Below are positions 8,666 to 18,463 of a DNA stretch of 64,000 nucleotides, piece after piece (positions within the stretch are counted from its first letter, which is position 1; each line of letters starts with the position of its first letter). The notes beneath the pieces are model-generated. The model saw only the letters and a list, made by a program, of their open reading frames with translations. It was not told the DNA's origin and ran no database searches. The stretch is from Saccharobesus litoralis (GTDB lineage: Bacteria; Pseudomonadota; Gammaproteobacteria; Enterobacterales; Alteromonadaceae). The stretch lies in the NCBI RefSeq assembly GCF_003063625.1, contig NZ_CP026604.1:3326065-3390064 (forward strand), in the 5' to 3' direction. The position numbers and the translations under genes are program-made.

Positions 8666-9670
8666 ATGACAAAGCCAATCGTATTAAGTGGTTGTCAGCC
8701 AAGCGGTGAATTAACCATAGGTAACTACATGGGGGCCTTGCGCCAGTGGGTCGCAATGCAAGAAGATAATGAATGTTTATTCATGTTGGTTGATTTACAC
8801 GCCATTACCGTTCGTCAAGATCCCGCTAAATTACAAAAAGCTTGTTTAGATGCCTTAGCACTTTATTTAGCTTGTGGTATCGATCCTAAGAAAAGCACGA
8901 TATTTGCCCAATCGCATGTTGCTGAGCATTCGCAATTATCTTGGGTGTTAAATTGTTACGCGCAAATGGGTGAGCTAAATCGCATGACTCAATTTAAGGA
9001 TAAGTCAGCGAAAAATGAAAACAATATCAACGTCGGTTTATATACTTATCCTGTATTAATGGCGGCTGACATATTGTTGTATCAAGCTAATAAAGTACCT
9101 GTAGGCAGTGACCAAAAACAGCATTTAGAATTAAGCCGTGACATAGCTGTGCGCTTTAACAATTTGTATGGTGATGTGTTTAAGGTGCCTGATCCTTATA
9201 TTCCGCAAACGGGTGCCCGCGTGATGAGTTTGCAGGATCCAAATAAGAAAATGTCTAAATCGGATGACAATATCAATAACTTTATTGGTATGTTGGAAGA
9301 ACCGAAAAAAATCACTAAAAAGATCAAACGCGCGGTAACGGATTCCGACGAGCAAGCTCGTATTTATTATGATTTAGAAGAAAAAGCAGGCGTATCAAAC
9401 CTACTGAGTTTGTTGTCTTGTGCGACGGGTGAAAGCATTGAGTCTTTAGTGCCTAAATATGAAGACAAAATGTACGGCCACTTAAAAGGTGATGTCGCAG
9501 ATGCGGTTGTTGGTTTAATTGAGCCTATCCAAGCGCGCTTTGCCGAAATTCGCGACGATCGTGCCTATTTAGATCAAGTCATGAAACAAGGTGCTGAAAG
9601 AGCATCTGAACGTGCTGCTAAAACGTTGCGTAGTGTATATGACGTATTAGGTTTTGTACCCAAGCCGTAA
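8666..9670 (+). CDS. trpS: Tryptophanyl-tRNA synthetase
   Basis: Class Ic aminoacyl-tRNA synthetase that charges tRNA-Trp. From the ATG at 8666 it has 334 residues, the same length as E. coli TrpS, and an AGAGGC ribosome-binding site precedes it. A TTG 51 bases upstream would add 17 unrelated residues and is rejected. The HIGH-type motif is [11 protein letters not shown] near the N-terminus and the KMSKS motif is KKMSKSDD near residue 195. A strong terminator hairpin follows at 9697-9718. Confidence 0.97.
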   Translation: MTKPIVLSGCQPSGELTIGNYMGALRQWVAMQEDNECLFMLVDLHAITVRQDPAKLQKACLDALALYLACGIDPKKSTIFAQSHVAEHSQLSWVLNCYAQMGELNRMTQFKDKSAKNENNINVGLYTYPVLMAADILLYQANKVPVGSDQKQHLELSRDIAVRFNNLYGDVFKVPDPYIPQTGARVMSLQDPNKKMSKSDDNINNFIGMLEEPKKITKKIKRAVTDSDEQARIYYDLEEKAGVSNLLSLLSCATGESIESLVPKYEDKMYGHLKGDVADAVVGLIEPIQARFAEIRDDRAYLDQVMKQGAERASERAAKTLRSVYDVLGFVPKP

Positions 9671-9696
9671 GTTATTTAATAATGAGCTTGCAAAAA

Positions 9697-9718
9697 AGAG
9701 CCTGTAGGCTCTTTTTTT
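9697..9718 (+). terminator. Intrinsic terminator after trpS
   Basis: AGAGCC, loop TGTA, GGCTCT, followed by a run of seven T. The A tract before the stem makes it potentially bidirectional. Confidence 0.9.
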
Positions 9719-9835
9719 ATACTTAAAAAATTCCTTGAACTGCAATTGAAATCCAGGCGCGCTGGCCTTATTTTGTCGATGGAATTTAACGTCATAATGT
9801 CTAATAAAGACTAATAAATATTAAGAGAAACTAAA

Positions 9836-10654
9836 GTGGAAAATGTAACTTCTTTTCAAACTATACAAACGCAGTTTGAACGTCTGAAAAGTAATAAAGC
9901 GTTTGAATTGTTTGTTATTGGTGTCATTGTTGTTTCAGCTCTACTGATAGGCGCAAAAACCTATACCTTGCCGCAGTCTGTGGTTGATGCAACTATCGCG
10001 CTTGATTATTTTATCACTTTGTTTTTTTTGGTAGAGATCACGATCCGCTTTATTGCTGAGCAAAACAAAAAGCGCTTTTTTCATAGTTTTTGGAATACCT
10101 TTGACACCTTGATAGTTGTAGTGAGTTTAGTGCCAATTGATAACTCTGAAATGGCGGTGGTTGGCCGATTGATCCGCGTATTTCGGGTGTTGCGCATGGT
10201 GTCAATTATCCCTGAGCTGCGAATACTACTGACTTCACTGGTTAAAGCCTTACCGCAACTGGGCTACGTTATGTTGCTCATGTTTATTATATTTTATATA
10301 TATGCCGCGGTTGGTAGCACCTTGTTTCATCATATTAATCCTGACTTGTGGGGTGATATTACAATTTCCTTACTAACACTATTCCGTGTCATGACCTTTG
10401 AAGACTGGACTGATGTTATGTATGAAACAATGGAAGTTTATTCACTAAGTTGGATTTATTATCTTACCTTTATTTTCTTGTCGGCTTTTGCGTTTTTAAA
10501 TATGGTGATAGGTATTGTTGTTAATGTCATGGAACAAGAGCATGCCAAAGCGCGAGCTGACAAGCTCAAAGAAAATGGTCAAACAGAAGTGACAATGCAA
10601 GATTTACAACAGCAAATTGCCGAGTTAAAAATGATAATTCAAAGCAAGCGTTAG
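9836..10654 (+). CDS. Single-domain voltage-gated cation channel (bacterial Nav/Cav type)
   Basis: Six-transmembrane inner-membrane channel that would assemble as a tetramer. 272 residues from a GTG start with AAGAGA upstream. The S4 voltage sensor GRLIRVFRVLRMVSII carries arginines at every third position. The pore loop reads LFRVMTFEDWTDVMYE; the selectivity-filter position is FEDW, with two adjacent acids, where NaChBac-type sodium channels have LESW. S6 is FIFLSAFAFLNMVIGIVVNVM. A C-terminal coiled coil (MQDLQQQIAELKMIIQ) resembles the tetramerisation helix of BacNav channels. Selectivity (Na or Ca) cannot be fixed from sequence alone. Confidence 0.88.
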   Translation: MENVTSFQTIQTQFERLKSNKAFELFVIGVIVVSALLIGAKTYTLPQSVVDATIALDYFITLFFLVEITIRFIAEQNKKRFFHSFWNTFDTLIVVVSLVPIDNSEMAVVGRLIRVFRVLRMVSIIPELRILLTSLVKALPQLGYVMLLMFIIFYIYAAVGSTLFHHINPDLWGDITISLLTLFRVMTFEDWTDVMYETMEVYSLSWIYYLTFIFLSAFAFLNMVIGIVVNVMEQEHAKARADKLKENGQTEVTMQDLQQQIAELKMIIQSKR

Positions 10655-10729
10655 TGTTTACGTTACGAGGCGGATATGGCTGCCTCGGCTATAATTAATG
10701 TACTCATTCAGTTGTAGGGAGTCTTTACC

Positions 10730-11209
10730 ATGCGTTTGTGCTATGTATTTTTTGTTTTAGCAGGCTTATCCTTTTCTTTACCTGCGGCTCAACTGCATAT
10801 TGAGTGGCAAAGTCCAGAAAAATATACCGACATTCGCCCTGGTAATTGGGGAAGCAAAACCAAGTTTCAGCAACATGTGACAGCCAAGTTAAGTGCTCAT
10901 TTTGAAAAATTGGCGGAGCAATTACCAAAACAGCAACGACTCAATATTCAAGTGACTAATTTAGATTTAGCGGGTGATGTTCGCATTGGTAGCTTCAATG
11001 AAATACGTGTGATCCGCAGTATTGATATTCCACGTATTCAATTCACTTATCAGTTATTGGATGACAAAGGTAATGAATTGGTTCGTGATCAGGTCAATTT
11101 AAAAGACATGGGGTTTGATATTAGAACTAATAAATATAGCCACAATAGCTTTAAATATGAGTATCAAATGTTAGATAACTGGTTTAATCAAACCTTTGTT
11201 AATCCTTAA
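10730..11209 (+). CDS. DUF3016 family periplasmic protein
   Basis: 159 residues with an N-terminal signal peptide (MRLCYVFFVLAGLSFSLPAAQ). The family core includes WQSPEKYTDIRPGNWGSK, a central stretch ending in LNIQVTNLDLAGDV, and RIQFTYQLLDDKGNEL, which I match to DUF3016 from memory. It is probably exported to the periplasm. AGGGAG lies upstream of the ATG. Function is unknown. It sits between the channel and a peroxiredoxin on the same strand, but gaps of 75 and 39 bases leave co-transcription open. Confidence 0.8.
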   Translation: MRLCYVFFVLAGLSFSLPAAQLHIEWQSPEKYTDIRPGNWGSKTKFQQHVTAKLSAHFEKLAEQLPKQQRLNIQVTNLDLAGDVRIGSFNEIRVIRSIDIPRIQFTYQLLDDKGNELVRDQVNLKDMGFDIRTNKYSHNSFKYEYQMLDNWFNQTFVNP

Positions 11210-11248
11210 AATATACACTTTTCTTTTCTATCAATAAGAGCTAATAAC

Positions 11249-11722
11249 ATGATTAAAGTAGACCAAGCATTACCGGATATAAGCCTACAAGTTCGCGACG
11301 AGAATGGTACACATACCTATACCAATCAGGATTTATTTATAGGTAAAAAAGTCGTGGTGTTTGCCGTACCCGGTGCATTTACACCAACGTGCTCTGAAGC
11401 GCATTTGCCCGGTTATGTAGTACTGGCTGACAAAATTAAAGCCAAAGGGGTAGATGCTATTATTTGTGTATCAGTTAATGATGCCTTTGTTATGCAAGCA
11501 TGGGGTAAAGCGCAAAATGCAGATGAAATCATTATGGCAGCCGATGGAGATGCCAGTTTTAGTCAGGCATTGGGGTTAGCTAAGGATACCGGTGCTTTTG
11601 GCGGTATGCGCTCAGTACGCTATGCCATGATTGTTGACGACAATGTCGTGACGACACTTAATGTGGAACCGCCAAAAACATTTGAGTTAAGTAAAGCAGA
11701 AACGATTCTAGCCTTACTTTAA
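11249..11722 (+). CDS. Peroxiredoxin, Prx5 type
   Basis: Thiol peroxidase that reduces hydrogen peroxide and alkyl hydroperoxides, probably cytoplasmic. 157 residues. The active-site motif is PGAFTPTCSEAHLPGY with the peroxidatic cysteine at residue 48; the conserved Arg of the family is present in GGMRSVRYAM. A second cysteine (AIICVSVND) lies near 74, but it is not in a recognised resolving position. No glutaredoxin domain is fused. Convergent with bamE across a terminator. Confidence 0.92.
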   Translation: MIKVDQALPDISLQVRDENGTHTYTNQDLFIGKKVVVFAVPGAFTPTCSEAHLPGYVVLADKIKAKGVDAIICVSVNDAFVMQAWGKAQNADEIIMAADGDASFSQALGLAKDTGAFGGMRSVRYAMIVDDNVVTTLNVEPPKTFELSKAETILALL

Positions 11723-11741
11723 ATATACATATTTGACCAAC

Positions 11742-11771
11742 AAAAAAGGAAGCTCACGCTTCCTTTTTTGT
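11742..11771. terminator. Bidirectional terminator between peroxiredoxin and bamE
   Basis: A tract, GGAAGC, loop TCAC, GCTTCC, T tract: AAAAAAGGAAGC pairs with GCTTCCTTTTTT. It is placed between two convergent genes, so it can serve both. Confidence 0.9.
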
Positions 11772-11788
11772 TGTTAAATTTTATGGCG

Positions 11789-12130
11789 TTATATGCTTAA
11801 AGGCTGCTCAAACTCTTCTGGCTTTTTATAATCGCCTGTCATGGTTTTCAATCGACCATCTTCAAAATTGAGCACTAGTTCTAAACGCTTTTTACCGCCT
11901 TTCCCATAACGAACTTCATAAATGTAATACCAAGTGTCTTTATTAAATGCATCTTGGACAACGGGGCGACCCAATACGTAAATAACTTGCTCGTAAGTCA
12001 TTTCGACACGTAATTTATCCACATCGTCTTGGTCCAAAAAGTTGCCTTGCAATACGTTAATGCGGTATGCGCAAGCTGAAATAAAAAAAGCAAAAGCGAT
12101 AATAAGAAAATGTTTTACGTTGCGATTCAT
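11789..12130 (-). CDS. bamE: Outer membrane assembly lipoprotein BamE (SmpA/OmlA)
   Basis: Subunit of the beta-barrel assembly machine; it stabilises BamA-BamD and sits in the inner leaflet of the outer membrane. 113 residues. The lipoprotein signal ends at FISAC, followed by the family core YRINVLQGNFLDQDDVDKLR, GMTYEQV-like MTYEQVIYVLGRPVVQD, DTWYYIYEVR and LVLNFEDGRLKTM. Length and order of motifs are standard. Confidence 0.95.
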   Translation of the reverse strand: MNRNVKHFLIIAFAFFISACAYRINVLQGNFLDQDDVDKLRVEMTYEQVIYVLGRPVVQDAFNKDTWYYIYEVRYGKGGKKRLELVLNFEDGRLKTMTGDYKKPEEFEQPLSI

Positions 12131-12234
12131 AACTTTGTGTTGTTACCTGTAAAAAGACCGCACGGATGATAGCTAACTTGGCGGTTTAACAAAAGCGGAA
12201 TTTGGAGATTGGACAGATTAATCGTCAAATAGTT

Positions 12235-12744
12235 CTAGCGACCAATGGCTAAATCTTTGATTGCGCCGTCTAACTCTATATGTGAAATGCCAGTATCCGA
12301 AAAATGAAGGACAATTTGCACCGTTTTAGCGTCAAAAAGGTAGGTTTTACCATCTACTCTAAATTCATATTGGCCTTTCACTTTACGATTAGGCACTTTG
12401 ACTAGGTCAATCTGATGATCACCTAGTTTGTAACTAAACTCTTTAAAATAACCTTGACCAAACTCTTGAACCCAAGCGTAATCTTTATTTTTATTAGCGA
12501 CATGATGCAGCAAGACGGCAATGGAATATTTTTCAGGTGCTGACGAGGTTGCCATTTTAAAAGGTCCGGCAATAAAATGGGTTTGGCCGTCAATCGCTTT
12601 AAACTCAAAATTAAAGTCGACAGTTTTCTTTACACCGGACGGGTACGTAATTGTCGCTTTACCAGGTATAGTGAAAGTAGCCCAAGCGGGTAGGCAAAAT
12701 AAAAGAGCTAGGCTGGTGATTACTATTTTGATTAATTGAGTCAT
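12235..12744 (-). CDS. Exported hypothetical protein
   Basis: I start at the ATG at 12744, giving 169 residues, because it opens a clear signal peptide (MTQLIKIVITSLALLFCLPAWA); a GTG four codons upstream is possible. The mature protein is rich in beta strands (TFTIPGKATITYPSGVKKTV, YEFRVDGKTYLFDAKTVQI) with no cysteines or known motif. Probably periplasmic. I do not recognise the family. It lies 104 bases upstream of bamE on the same strand, so it may share a transcript with it. Confidence 0.65.
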   Translation of the reverse strand: MTQLIKIVITSLALLFCLPAWATFTIPGKATITYPSGVKKTVDFNFEFKAIDGQTHFIAGPFKMATSSAPEKYSIAVLLHHVANKNKDYAWVQEFGQGYFKEFSYKLGDHQIDLVKVPNRKVKGQYEFRVDGKTYLFDAKTVQIVLHFSDTGISHIELDGAIKDLAIGR

Positions 12745-12866
12745 TCGATACGTCACTGTGATTCCAATTCGCCGCTGCTTAATTTAAGTTTTGTAAGCTT
12801 AATACAAAACAACTATACCTTAACGGCAAAATGGATCAATTAAAGAGCGCGGCAATGAGTCTTTAT

Positions 12867-13382
12867 TTATCTTGTTTTACCATACAGATGGTGCTTTTCA
12901 GAAAAGGCGAGCTTTTTCTCAAGTTGTTCAATAGCGTTTTGGCAATTGGCTCGTCGTTGTTGTAATTGATTAATTTGCGCAAGGTACTGCTCTTGATAGG
13001 GAGCTAGTTGGAATAGCTTGTCGTCGAATTGCCTTAAGTAACTGCGGTATTGCGCAAGCGTAGCGTGCATTTTACCTATGGTGTTATTGGCTGGGTGCGC
13101 ATTACTTTGATCGGAATGTTGAATGCGTTGCGCTTGAGCGAGTCGCGCTAATACTGATATTTGGTCGAGTAGTTTATCAGCAATTTTTTGCTCATTGTCA
13201 CTGATAACTCGTGCCTTAAGGTTGACTTGACTTAGGAGGAATTCTGTTTCAGAAAAATAATCTTCTAAGGATTCAGATTGACAAACAAAGCTGCTATGCA
13301 GTTGCAACTGACTAATTAAGTTATATTGGTTTTTTTGGTCGCGCAGCTTTTGTTTTATATCTGCTAACTGTTGTTCAAGCAT
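12867..13382 (-). CDS. priC: Primosomal replication protein N'' (PriC)
   Basis: Replication restart factor that loads DnaB at stalled forks through single-strand-binding protein. 171 residues, near the E. coli length of 175. All helical; the C-terminus YLAQINQLQQRRANCQNAI with EQLEKKLAFSE aligns with the E. coli PriC ending that has RCRHALEKIENRLARLT. The family is poorly conserved, so the assignment relies on length, helix pattern and that C-terminal match. Divergent from tyrR. Confidence 0.8.
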   Translation of the reverse strand: MLEQQLADIKQKLRDQKNQYNLISQLQLHSSFVCQSESLEDYFSETEFLLSQVNLKARVISDNEQKIADKLLDQISVLARLAQAQRIQHSDQSNAHPANNTIGKMHATLAQYRSYLRQFDDKLFQLAPYQEQYLAQINQLQQRRANCQNAIEQLEKKLAFSEKHHLYGKTR

Positions 13383-13487
13383 TGTCTAACAGTCACTAAG
13401 TAATATGCATAAATATAGCCTGAGTGTAACACGTTGGCGCATAGAGTGAGCGTTTTGCTTGGGCTTTTTATCTGTCTACAGTCCAAA

Positions 13488-13505
13488 TGTCACATTTTTT
13501 TTACA
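13488..13505 (+). promoter_or_regulatory. Candidate TyrR box upstream of tyrR
   Basis: TGTCAC, six bases, TTTACA. The E. coli TyrR box is TGTAAA-N6-TTTACA, so the right half matches fully and the left half at four of six positions. It is 66 bases before the tyrR start, in the priC-tyrR divergent region, consistent with the autoregulation known in E. coli. Confidence 0.5.
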
Positions 13506-13570
13506 TTTAACTATACTTGACCTAATAGTCAGTTGTAGTACTGATTGCCGTTTACAAATTAGGTGACGAC

Positions 13571-15130
13571 ATGCGCTTAGAAATTACAGCCAGCGATCGC
13601 TTAGGAATAGTGCAAGATATATTGGATATCTTGGTTCAACATGGAATTGATTTACGTGGCATCGAAGTTTATCAAGGCTCTATTTACCTTAACTTTCCTG
13701 AAATTGATTTCTCCGAATTTCAACATTTAATGCCGGAAATGCGCCGTTTACCTGGCATTGAAGATGTTAAAACAACCAAGTTTATGCCGTTTGAGCGCGA
13801 GCATTGCGAATTTGCTACGATATTAAGAGCGATGCCCGATCCAGTTTTCTCGATTGATAGCAAAGGACACGTACAAACCGCTAATGACGCAGCACTGCGT
13901 TTGTGTGGTGATAGTTTAACTCAAGTTTACGACGAGCCGATTAGCCATTGGCTAAAAGGTTTTAGTTTTTCGCGCTGGCTCGATCATGAACAAATTGAAA
14001 CACTCACTAAGCGAGTACAGTTAAACCATCAAGAATTTTTAGCTGATATTTACCCAATTTGGGTGCCAGATGGCGATAATAAACAAGTGTTAGCCGGAGC
14101 TGTAATCAGCTTGAAATCAGAGTTACGTTTTGGTGAACAAATTTCCGCATTCCGTCGCCCTGAAAGTGATACTTTTGGCGCGTTTATATCGCATAGCTCA
14201 GCAATGCGTAAGTGTATACGCGAGGCGAAAAAGTTGTCAGTTATTGAAGCGCCTATGTTGATTGAAGGAGAAACCGGCGCGGGCAAAGAGTTGTTAGCGA
14301 AAGCTTGTCATAAAGCTAGTAAACGGGCTGATAACGACTTTGTTGTTTTGAATTGTGCATCATTACCCGATGAAGTCGCTGAAAGTGAGTTATTTGGTTA
14401 CGCTGCGCATGCCTATGAACATCATAGCTTAGCTAAAAAAGGTTTATTTGAAATCGCCAATGGCGGCACGGTATTTCTCGATGAAGTCGGGGAAATGTCC
14501 AGCGCATTACAAGTTAAATTACTGCGATTGCTGCAAGATGGCTGTTTCCGGCGTATTGGTGATGATCAAGAAGTACAGGTCGATGTGAAAATTCTATGCG
14601 CTACGAAAAGAGATTTATCATTACTTGTGCAGGACGGTACGTTTCGTGAAGACCTGTTTTATCGTTTAAATGTTCTCAGCGTGAAAATACCACCTTTACG
14701 CGAACGCAAAGCCGACATTATTTCGCTCGCTGAGCTTTATATCCGCAAGGTAAGTCAGCAATCTGGACGTGCAGCACCACGCATGAGTAAAGCTTGCCAA
14801 GATTATTTACTGCAATACCCTTGGCCTGGTAACGTCCGTCAACTAGAAAATACAATTTATCGAGCAGTGTCGTTATTAGACGGTGATGAAATGGCCAGAG
14901 AGCATGTTGAGTTGCCCGCTTATGCTAGTGACTTAGGTTATGTTGAGAGTGAAGTGCAAGGTACATTGGAAGAGTCAATTAAACGTTTTGAAAGTAGTTT
15001 ATTAAAACGCTTATACCCTTCTTATCCCAGTACGCGCCAGTTGGCGAAAAAACTCGGGTTAAGTCATACCGCGATCGCCAATAAATTGCGTGAGTATGGA
15101 ATCAATAAAAAAACTATGAAGACTTATTGA
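13571..15130 (+). CDS. tyrR: Transcriptional regulator TyrR
   Basis: Aromatic amino acid-responsive regulator. 519 residues: N-terminal ACT domain ([20 protein letters not shown]), PAS domain ([20 protein letters not shown]), AAA+ domain with Walker [10 protein letters not shown] and Walker [12 protein letters not shown], and C-terminal Fis-type helix-turn-helix ([20 protein letters not shown]). The sigma-54 GAFTGA loop is replaced by the family-typical [17 protein letters not shown] region, so it acts on sigma-70 promoters, as in E. coli TyrR. It converges on mutH, ending 3 bases from it. Confidence 0.96.
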   Translation: MRLEITASDRLGIVQDILDILVQHGIDLRGIEVYQGSIYLNFPEIDFSEFQHLMPEMRRLPGIEDVKTTKFMPFEREHCEFATILRAMPDPVFSIDSKGHVQTANDAALRLCGDSLTQVYDEPISHWLKGFSFSRWLDHEQIETLTKRVQLNHQEFLADIYPIWVPDGDNKQVLAGAVISLKSELRFGEQISAFRRPESDTFGAFISHSSAMRKCIREAKKLSVIEAPMLIEGETGAGKELLAKACHKASKRADNDFVVLNCASLPDEVAESELFGYAAHAYEHHSLAKKGLFEIANGGTVFLDEVGEMSSALQVKLLRLLQDGCFRRIGDDQEVQVDVKILCATKRDLSLLVQDGTFREDLFYRLNVLSVKIPPLRERKADIISLAELYIRKVSQQSGRAAPRMSKACQDYLLQYPWPGNVRQLENTIYRAVSLLDGDEMAREHVELPAYASDLGYVESEVQGTLEESIKRFESSLLKRLYPSYPSTRQLAKKLGLSHTAIANKLREYGINKKTMKTY

Positions 15131-15133
15131 TCT

Positions 15134-15808
15134 TTAAACTGTCGAATTTCGCAATATAGTTTGGGTAAAATTTTTTTTAAGGTAAAACCCGCGCGGTAAC
15201 GCTTCAATCGGTTGGCCATGGTGACCAACCGCCGCAGTGCGTATGCTGGCATTGGCTGCTTTAGGGCGAATTTGCATTACTTCACCATGCTTGGCTGTAA
15301 TTTGTTCTATTTGACCTAGAGCTATCATTTCCATTAATTCTTCCCAGTCTGCTTGTAAGGCTTGCTCCTCTTGAGCTGATGGACTCCAAAGTAGAGGATA
15401 CCCAATAATGCGCTCGGCAACTGGAATTGTCCTTTCTGCAAGAATCGGGATCCACAGTACGCGGCTTAGTTTTTTCTTAACTACACTGTCTTGCCAAGTT
15501 AGGCCGGCCACATTGGTTAACGGTGCTACACACACGTAGGTTGTTTCGAGGGGCGAACCTTGGCGACTAATAGGTAAGGTTTTAAGCTCAATATTAAGAT
15601 GTTCAAAATCGGGTACGGGCTTGGAACCGGCATAAGCACCGAGTAAGCATTCTAATAATTGTCCAGCCCAGCCTTTCTCTTTTTGCAAGTTGCAAGGCAC
15701 AGACACGCCCGCCATATCGGCCAATTGAGCTAAATTGAGTCCTGCTAAATTAACCGCTCTGTCGAGTAATTCTTGTTCGCTTTGCGGTTCGTTGACTATT
15801 GGTTGCAT
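15134..15808 (-). CDS. mutH: DNA mismatch repair endonuclease MutH
   Basis: Nicks the unmethylated strand at hemimethylated GATC sites after MutS-MutL activation, which implies Dam-directed repair in this organism. 224 residues. The catalytic Asp, Glu and Lys are visible in [15 protein letters not shown], and the N-terminal [19 protein letters not shown] matches the family. The start overlaps the rlmA end by 13 bases, so the two are probably co-transcribed. Confidence 0.96.
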   Translation of the reverse strand: MQPIVNEPQSEQELLDRAVNLAGLNLAQLADMAGVSVPCNLQKEKGWAGQLLECLLGAYAGSKPVPDFEHLNIELKTLPISRQGSPLETTYVCVAPLTNVAGLTWQDSVVKKKLSRVLWIPILAERTIPVAERIIGYPLLWSPSAQEEQALQADWEELMEMIALGQIEQITAKHGEVMQIRPKAANASIRTAAVGHHGQPIEALPRGFYLKKNFTQTILRNSTV

Positions 15809-16662
15809 GTGGTTGCAGGTGTATCACTTAAAGTTAGTTGATATAAAATAACGTCAATCGTGACAGTTAAGCTTTCAAGTTGTTGGACATTTTCTAACCC
15901 CTGCTTGGGGGCACGATATAAATGCGGTGTCATGGCTAGCAATTGTTGTAGTTCAGCTTGCTTAAGTGTCAGTTCAAATCGAATATTTTGTTGGTCATTG
16001 AGTGTAAACCCACAATCGAATGCCGGCTGTAAATCGATTGCCGAGTAAGCTTTAACACTAGGATACAAGTGTTGGCGTAATTCAATTTGGTGATGTTCGC
16101 CGACTTCCAGTAGCAGTAATTGACCATTATTTTTGAGTTTATTTGCAAACTCTTGATAAACAGGAAAACCAAAGGCGCAAAAAATGGTATCAAAATAATG
16201 TTCAGGGAAGGGTAATTGCTTATTACTGGCGACAAGCCAAGTCGCAGTTTTATTACTTTTTGCCGCCGCTTGAATCGCAAACTTTGAAATATCAAGCCCA
16301 CAAGCTTGAAGATTGATATTTTGCTGTTGAGCTTGTGTCAGTAACTGATTGAGATAATATCCTTCACCGCAACCAGCATCTAAAATGTTTGAATGATTCA
16401 AGTGCTTAGCCAAGATCGTTTGATTAAGTGTTTGGCTAATGGCTTGATAGTAGCCGTTATTTAAAAAGGTGCGCCGTGCATTAACCATTTCTTTGTTATC
16501 CCCAGGTGCTTTTGAGCGTTTATGCTGCACAGGTAACAGGTTAAAGTAACCTTGTTTCGCGCGATCAAAACTATGGCCTTGCTCACATTTTAAGCAGTGC
16601 TCTTGAGGGAATAAGGGCAATTTATCGATTGGACAGATTAAATCTGGCATTGGGCTTAGCAT
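15796..16662 (-). CDS. rlmA: 23S rRNA (guanine-745-N1)-methyltransferase RlmA
   Basis: SAM-dependent methyltransferase for G745 of 23S rRNA. N-terminal zinc ribbon [20 protein letters not shown] followed by [20 protein letters not shown], the family signature, then the SAM-binding motif [16 protein letters not shown] prefer the ATG at 16662 (288 residues; E. coli has 269). The frame extends to 16725, but the extra 21 residues (MYRYNGYFKQ...) have no counterpart in the family as I remember it; an ATG at 16650 is another candidate. Neither start has a strong ribosome-binding site. Confidence 0.88.
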   Translation of the reverse strand: MLSPMPDLICPIDKLPLFPQEHCLKCEQGHSFDRAKQGYFNLLPVQHKRSKAPGDNKEMVNARRTFLNNGYYQAISQTLNQTILAKHLNHSNILDAGCGEGYYLNQLLTQAQQQNINLQACGLDISKFAIQAAAKSNKTATWLVASNKQLPFPEHYFDTIFCAFGFPVYQEFANKLKNNGQLLLLEVGEHHQIELRQHLYPSVKAYSAIDLQPAFDCGFTLNDQQNIRFELTLKQAELQQLLAMTPHLYRAPKQGLENVQQLESLTVTIDVILYQLTLSDTPATTCNQ

Positions 16663-16768
16663 TTTGTCTATTTTTTCCGTAACGGCCTTGAAATTCTGCT
16701 TAAAATAACCATTATACCTGTACAAAACTAAAAACGTTATTTGAATACGTACAATTGTTAGTACTAGA

Positions 16769-16794
16769 TATAGCTCTTCGATTCAGGTTTTATG
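16769..16794 (-). repeat. Possible degenerate TATAGTC-element end
   Basis: TATAG, CTCTTCGATTCAGGTTTTATG resembles the right end of the dispersed element read on this strand (TATAGTCTTCTCG then CTCAGG and TTATG), with one insertion and a short deletion. The rest of the element is not visible. It lies between rlmA and the SapC-family gene. Weaker than the remnant near ycjX. Confidence 0.35.
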
Positions 16795-16947
16795 TCTTGT
16801 TTGTTTAAGTTTTAATCTGATAGCTTTAGCTCAGCTAATGTTAGCGGTTATTAAAATTTAACTAACTTTGCCAAAACTTGTCTGTTTAGACTGTAAATAG
16901 CGCTACTTCAGATAACTAATAACACTCAAGTGTAAGGAATAAACAAC

Positions 16948-17688
16948 ATGTTTAAAAAACTCGTACCTATTAACGCTGAAGCGCATAAGAATGCCAAAAT
17001 CCAGCCGGTTAATTCTTTTGATTTTGCGCGCAGTTTTCACATTGCCAGTGTTAACGTAAATGAGTTTCCTCGTGCCGCCGCTAGTTTCCCAATTGTTTTC
17101 GTAAAATCACCAAACGGTGAAGAATATCGCCCAATTGCTTTATTCGGTACTAACGAAGGTCAAAACAGCTTTATTGATGAAGATGGTAAATGGGATGCGC
17201 CTTATATTCCGGCTATTCTTCGTCGTTACCCATTTGGTGTTGCACAAGTTAATGATAAAGATGATGAAACGTCATTTGCAATTTGTGTTGATGAAGAAAG
17301 TGATGCCTACAACGAAACTGAAGGCCAAGCTTTATTTAATGAAGATGGCAGTGCCACTGAGTTTTTAGAAAAGGTTCGTGATTTCTTAACTGAGTTACAA
17401 AAGCAAGAAGTTATGACCAGCCGCTTCTGTGAGCTTTTAACTAAGCACGAATTACTGATTGAGCAAACATTAGAATTAACCTCTGCTGATGGTTCAAAGA
17501 AACGCTTGACGGGTTTTTACTTAATTGATGAGAAGAAGTTCCGTGAATTACCGGATCAAACTTTCTTAGAATTCCGCCACAAAGGTGTATTAGACGCTAT
17601 CTATAGCCAATTATCTTCATTGGCTCAAGTACCACGTTTAGCTCGCCAATCTTTCGCAAAAGCAGCAAGCGAAGAAACAGAAGCTTAA
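16948..17688 (+). CDS. SapC family protein
   Basis: 246 residues, with no obvious signal peptide in the translation. Family features I recognise are MFKKLVPINAEAHKNAKI at the start, HIASVNVNEFPRAAASFPIVF, AILRRYPFGV, FAICVDEESD and LTGFYLIDEKKF near the end. The PF07277 name comes from a Campylobacter S-layer-associated protein, but function in marine gammaproteobacteria is unknown; this is not the SapC permease of the sapABCDF system. AAGGAA precedes the ATG, and a terminator follows at 17707. Codon use looks strong and regular, suggesting high expression (impression only). Confidence 0.88.
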   Translation: MFKKLVPINAEAHKNAKIQPVNSFDFARSFHIASVNVNEFPRAAASFPIVFVKSPNGEEYRPIALFGTNEGQNSFIDEDGKWDAPYIPAILRRYPFGVAQVNDKDDETSFAICVDEESDAYNETEGQALFNEDGSATEFLEKVRDFLTELQKQEVMTSRFCELLTKHELLIEQTLELTSADGSKKRLTGFYLIDEKKFRELPDQTFLEFRHKGVLDAIYSQLSSLAQVPRLARQSFAKAASEETEA

Positions 17689-17706
17689 TTTGACTGCTAC
17701 TTTTAA

Positions 17707-17736
17707 AAACCGAGGCTTAGTGTCTCGGTTTTTTTT
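17707..17736 (+). terminator. Intrinsic terminator after the SapC-family gene
   Basis: AAACCGAG, loop of nine, CTCGGTTT followed by further T residues. Confidence 0.88.
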
Positions 17737-17796
17737 AGTTTAGTTGAGCAAGTTCTTGTTGGTTATTGGACTTGCCGCTCGTTAAATTAGAGCGAC

Positions 17797-17825
17797 AAAA
17801 AAGGAGAGCCTAGGCTCTCCTTTTT
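17797..17825. terminator. Bidirectional terminator between SapC-family gene and rsd
   Basis: AAAAAAGGAGAGCC, TA, GGCTCTCCTTTTT: near-perfect hairpin with A and T flanks, placed 20 bases beyond the rsd stop, so it mainly serves rsd. Confidence 0.88.
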
Positions 17826-17844
17826 AATTTGCAATTTGTAGCAA

Positions 17845-18321
17845 TTAGGCTGTTTCTGTATGTTTGGTATACAGTGTGTGGATTAGCTTATCTTCGTATT
17901 CGAAGCGCTCTTCCATTTGTTGGCCTAGTGTCGACAAATCTTCGTCAAAAGGTTCATAGTCGTCATCGCCGTTTGCTTCAGCGTACTTGTCGTTAAATGA
18001 CACGGCGATCTCGGTTGAAGCGGCTATTTTCGGTGTTAGGCTGCGAGCGAGTTCAACACTTTCGCCACCATGGACTTCACATTTGGAAACGATTTGATCG
18101 TAAATCTCAAAGTGACCGGCAGACAGGTAATCCATCATCACTTGGCAAAAGGCTTGTACTTCAGTTTGGTTGGGTAAAGCGGCAGCGTTTTTTTCAAAAG
18201 GCGGTAGACCCGCTAGTTGGCAATAACGCACTAACCATTCTTGACGCTCCTCTAACCAGCTGTCGATAACTTTGCTGGCTCCTCCATACTGAGCTTGTGT
18301 GCTCTCTAAACGGCTTAACAT
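17845..18321 (-). CDS. rsd: Regulator of sigma D (Rsd/AlgQ family)
   Basis: Binds free sigma-70 and so shifts RNA polymerase towards alternative sigma factors in stationary phase; also linked to HPr and SpoT control in E. coli. 158 residues, the same as E. coli Rsd. Matching motifs are IDSWLEERQEWLVRYCQLAG, FCQVMMDYLSAGHFEIYDQI and a C-terminal MEERFEYEDKLIHTL. It is divergent from nudC, with hemE next, the same neighbourhood as in E. coli (rsd-nudC-hemE). Confidence 0.94.
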   Translation of the reverse strand: MLSRLESTQAQYGGASKVIDSWLEERQEWLVRYCQLAGLPPFEKNAAALPNQTEVQAFCQVMMDYLSAGHFEIYDQIVSKCEVHGGESVELARSLTPKIAASTEIAVSFNDKYAEANGDDDYEPFDEDLSTLGQQMEERFEYEDKLIHTLYTKHTETA

Positions 18322-18463
18322 ATTTCTTACTCGTTATTGTTTTTTGGTCTGCGCTCAATCTAAAAAAAAAACGGGGCAAAGGTCAACTAATTATTGCGAA
18401 AATATGCTAAGAATATGTTAATGATAGCTAATTCATATAGATGCGAATTTTTTAGGAACAATA

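Noticed and set aside
13571-15130. TyrR lacking the GAFTGA loop as a loss of function
   Set aside because: E. coli TyrR also lacks it; this is a family trait.
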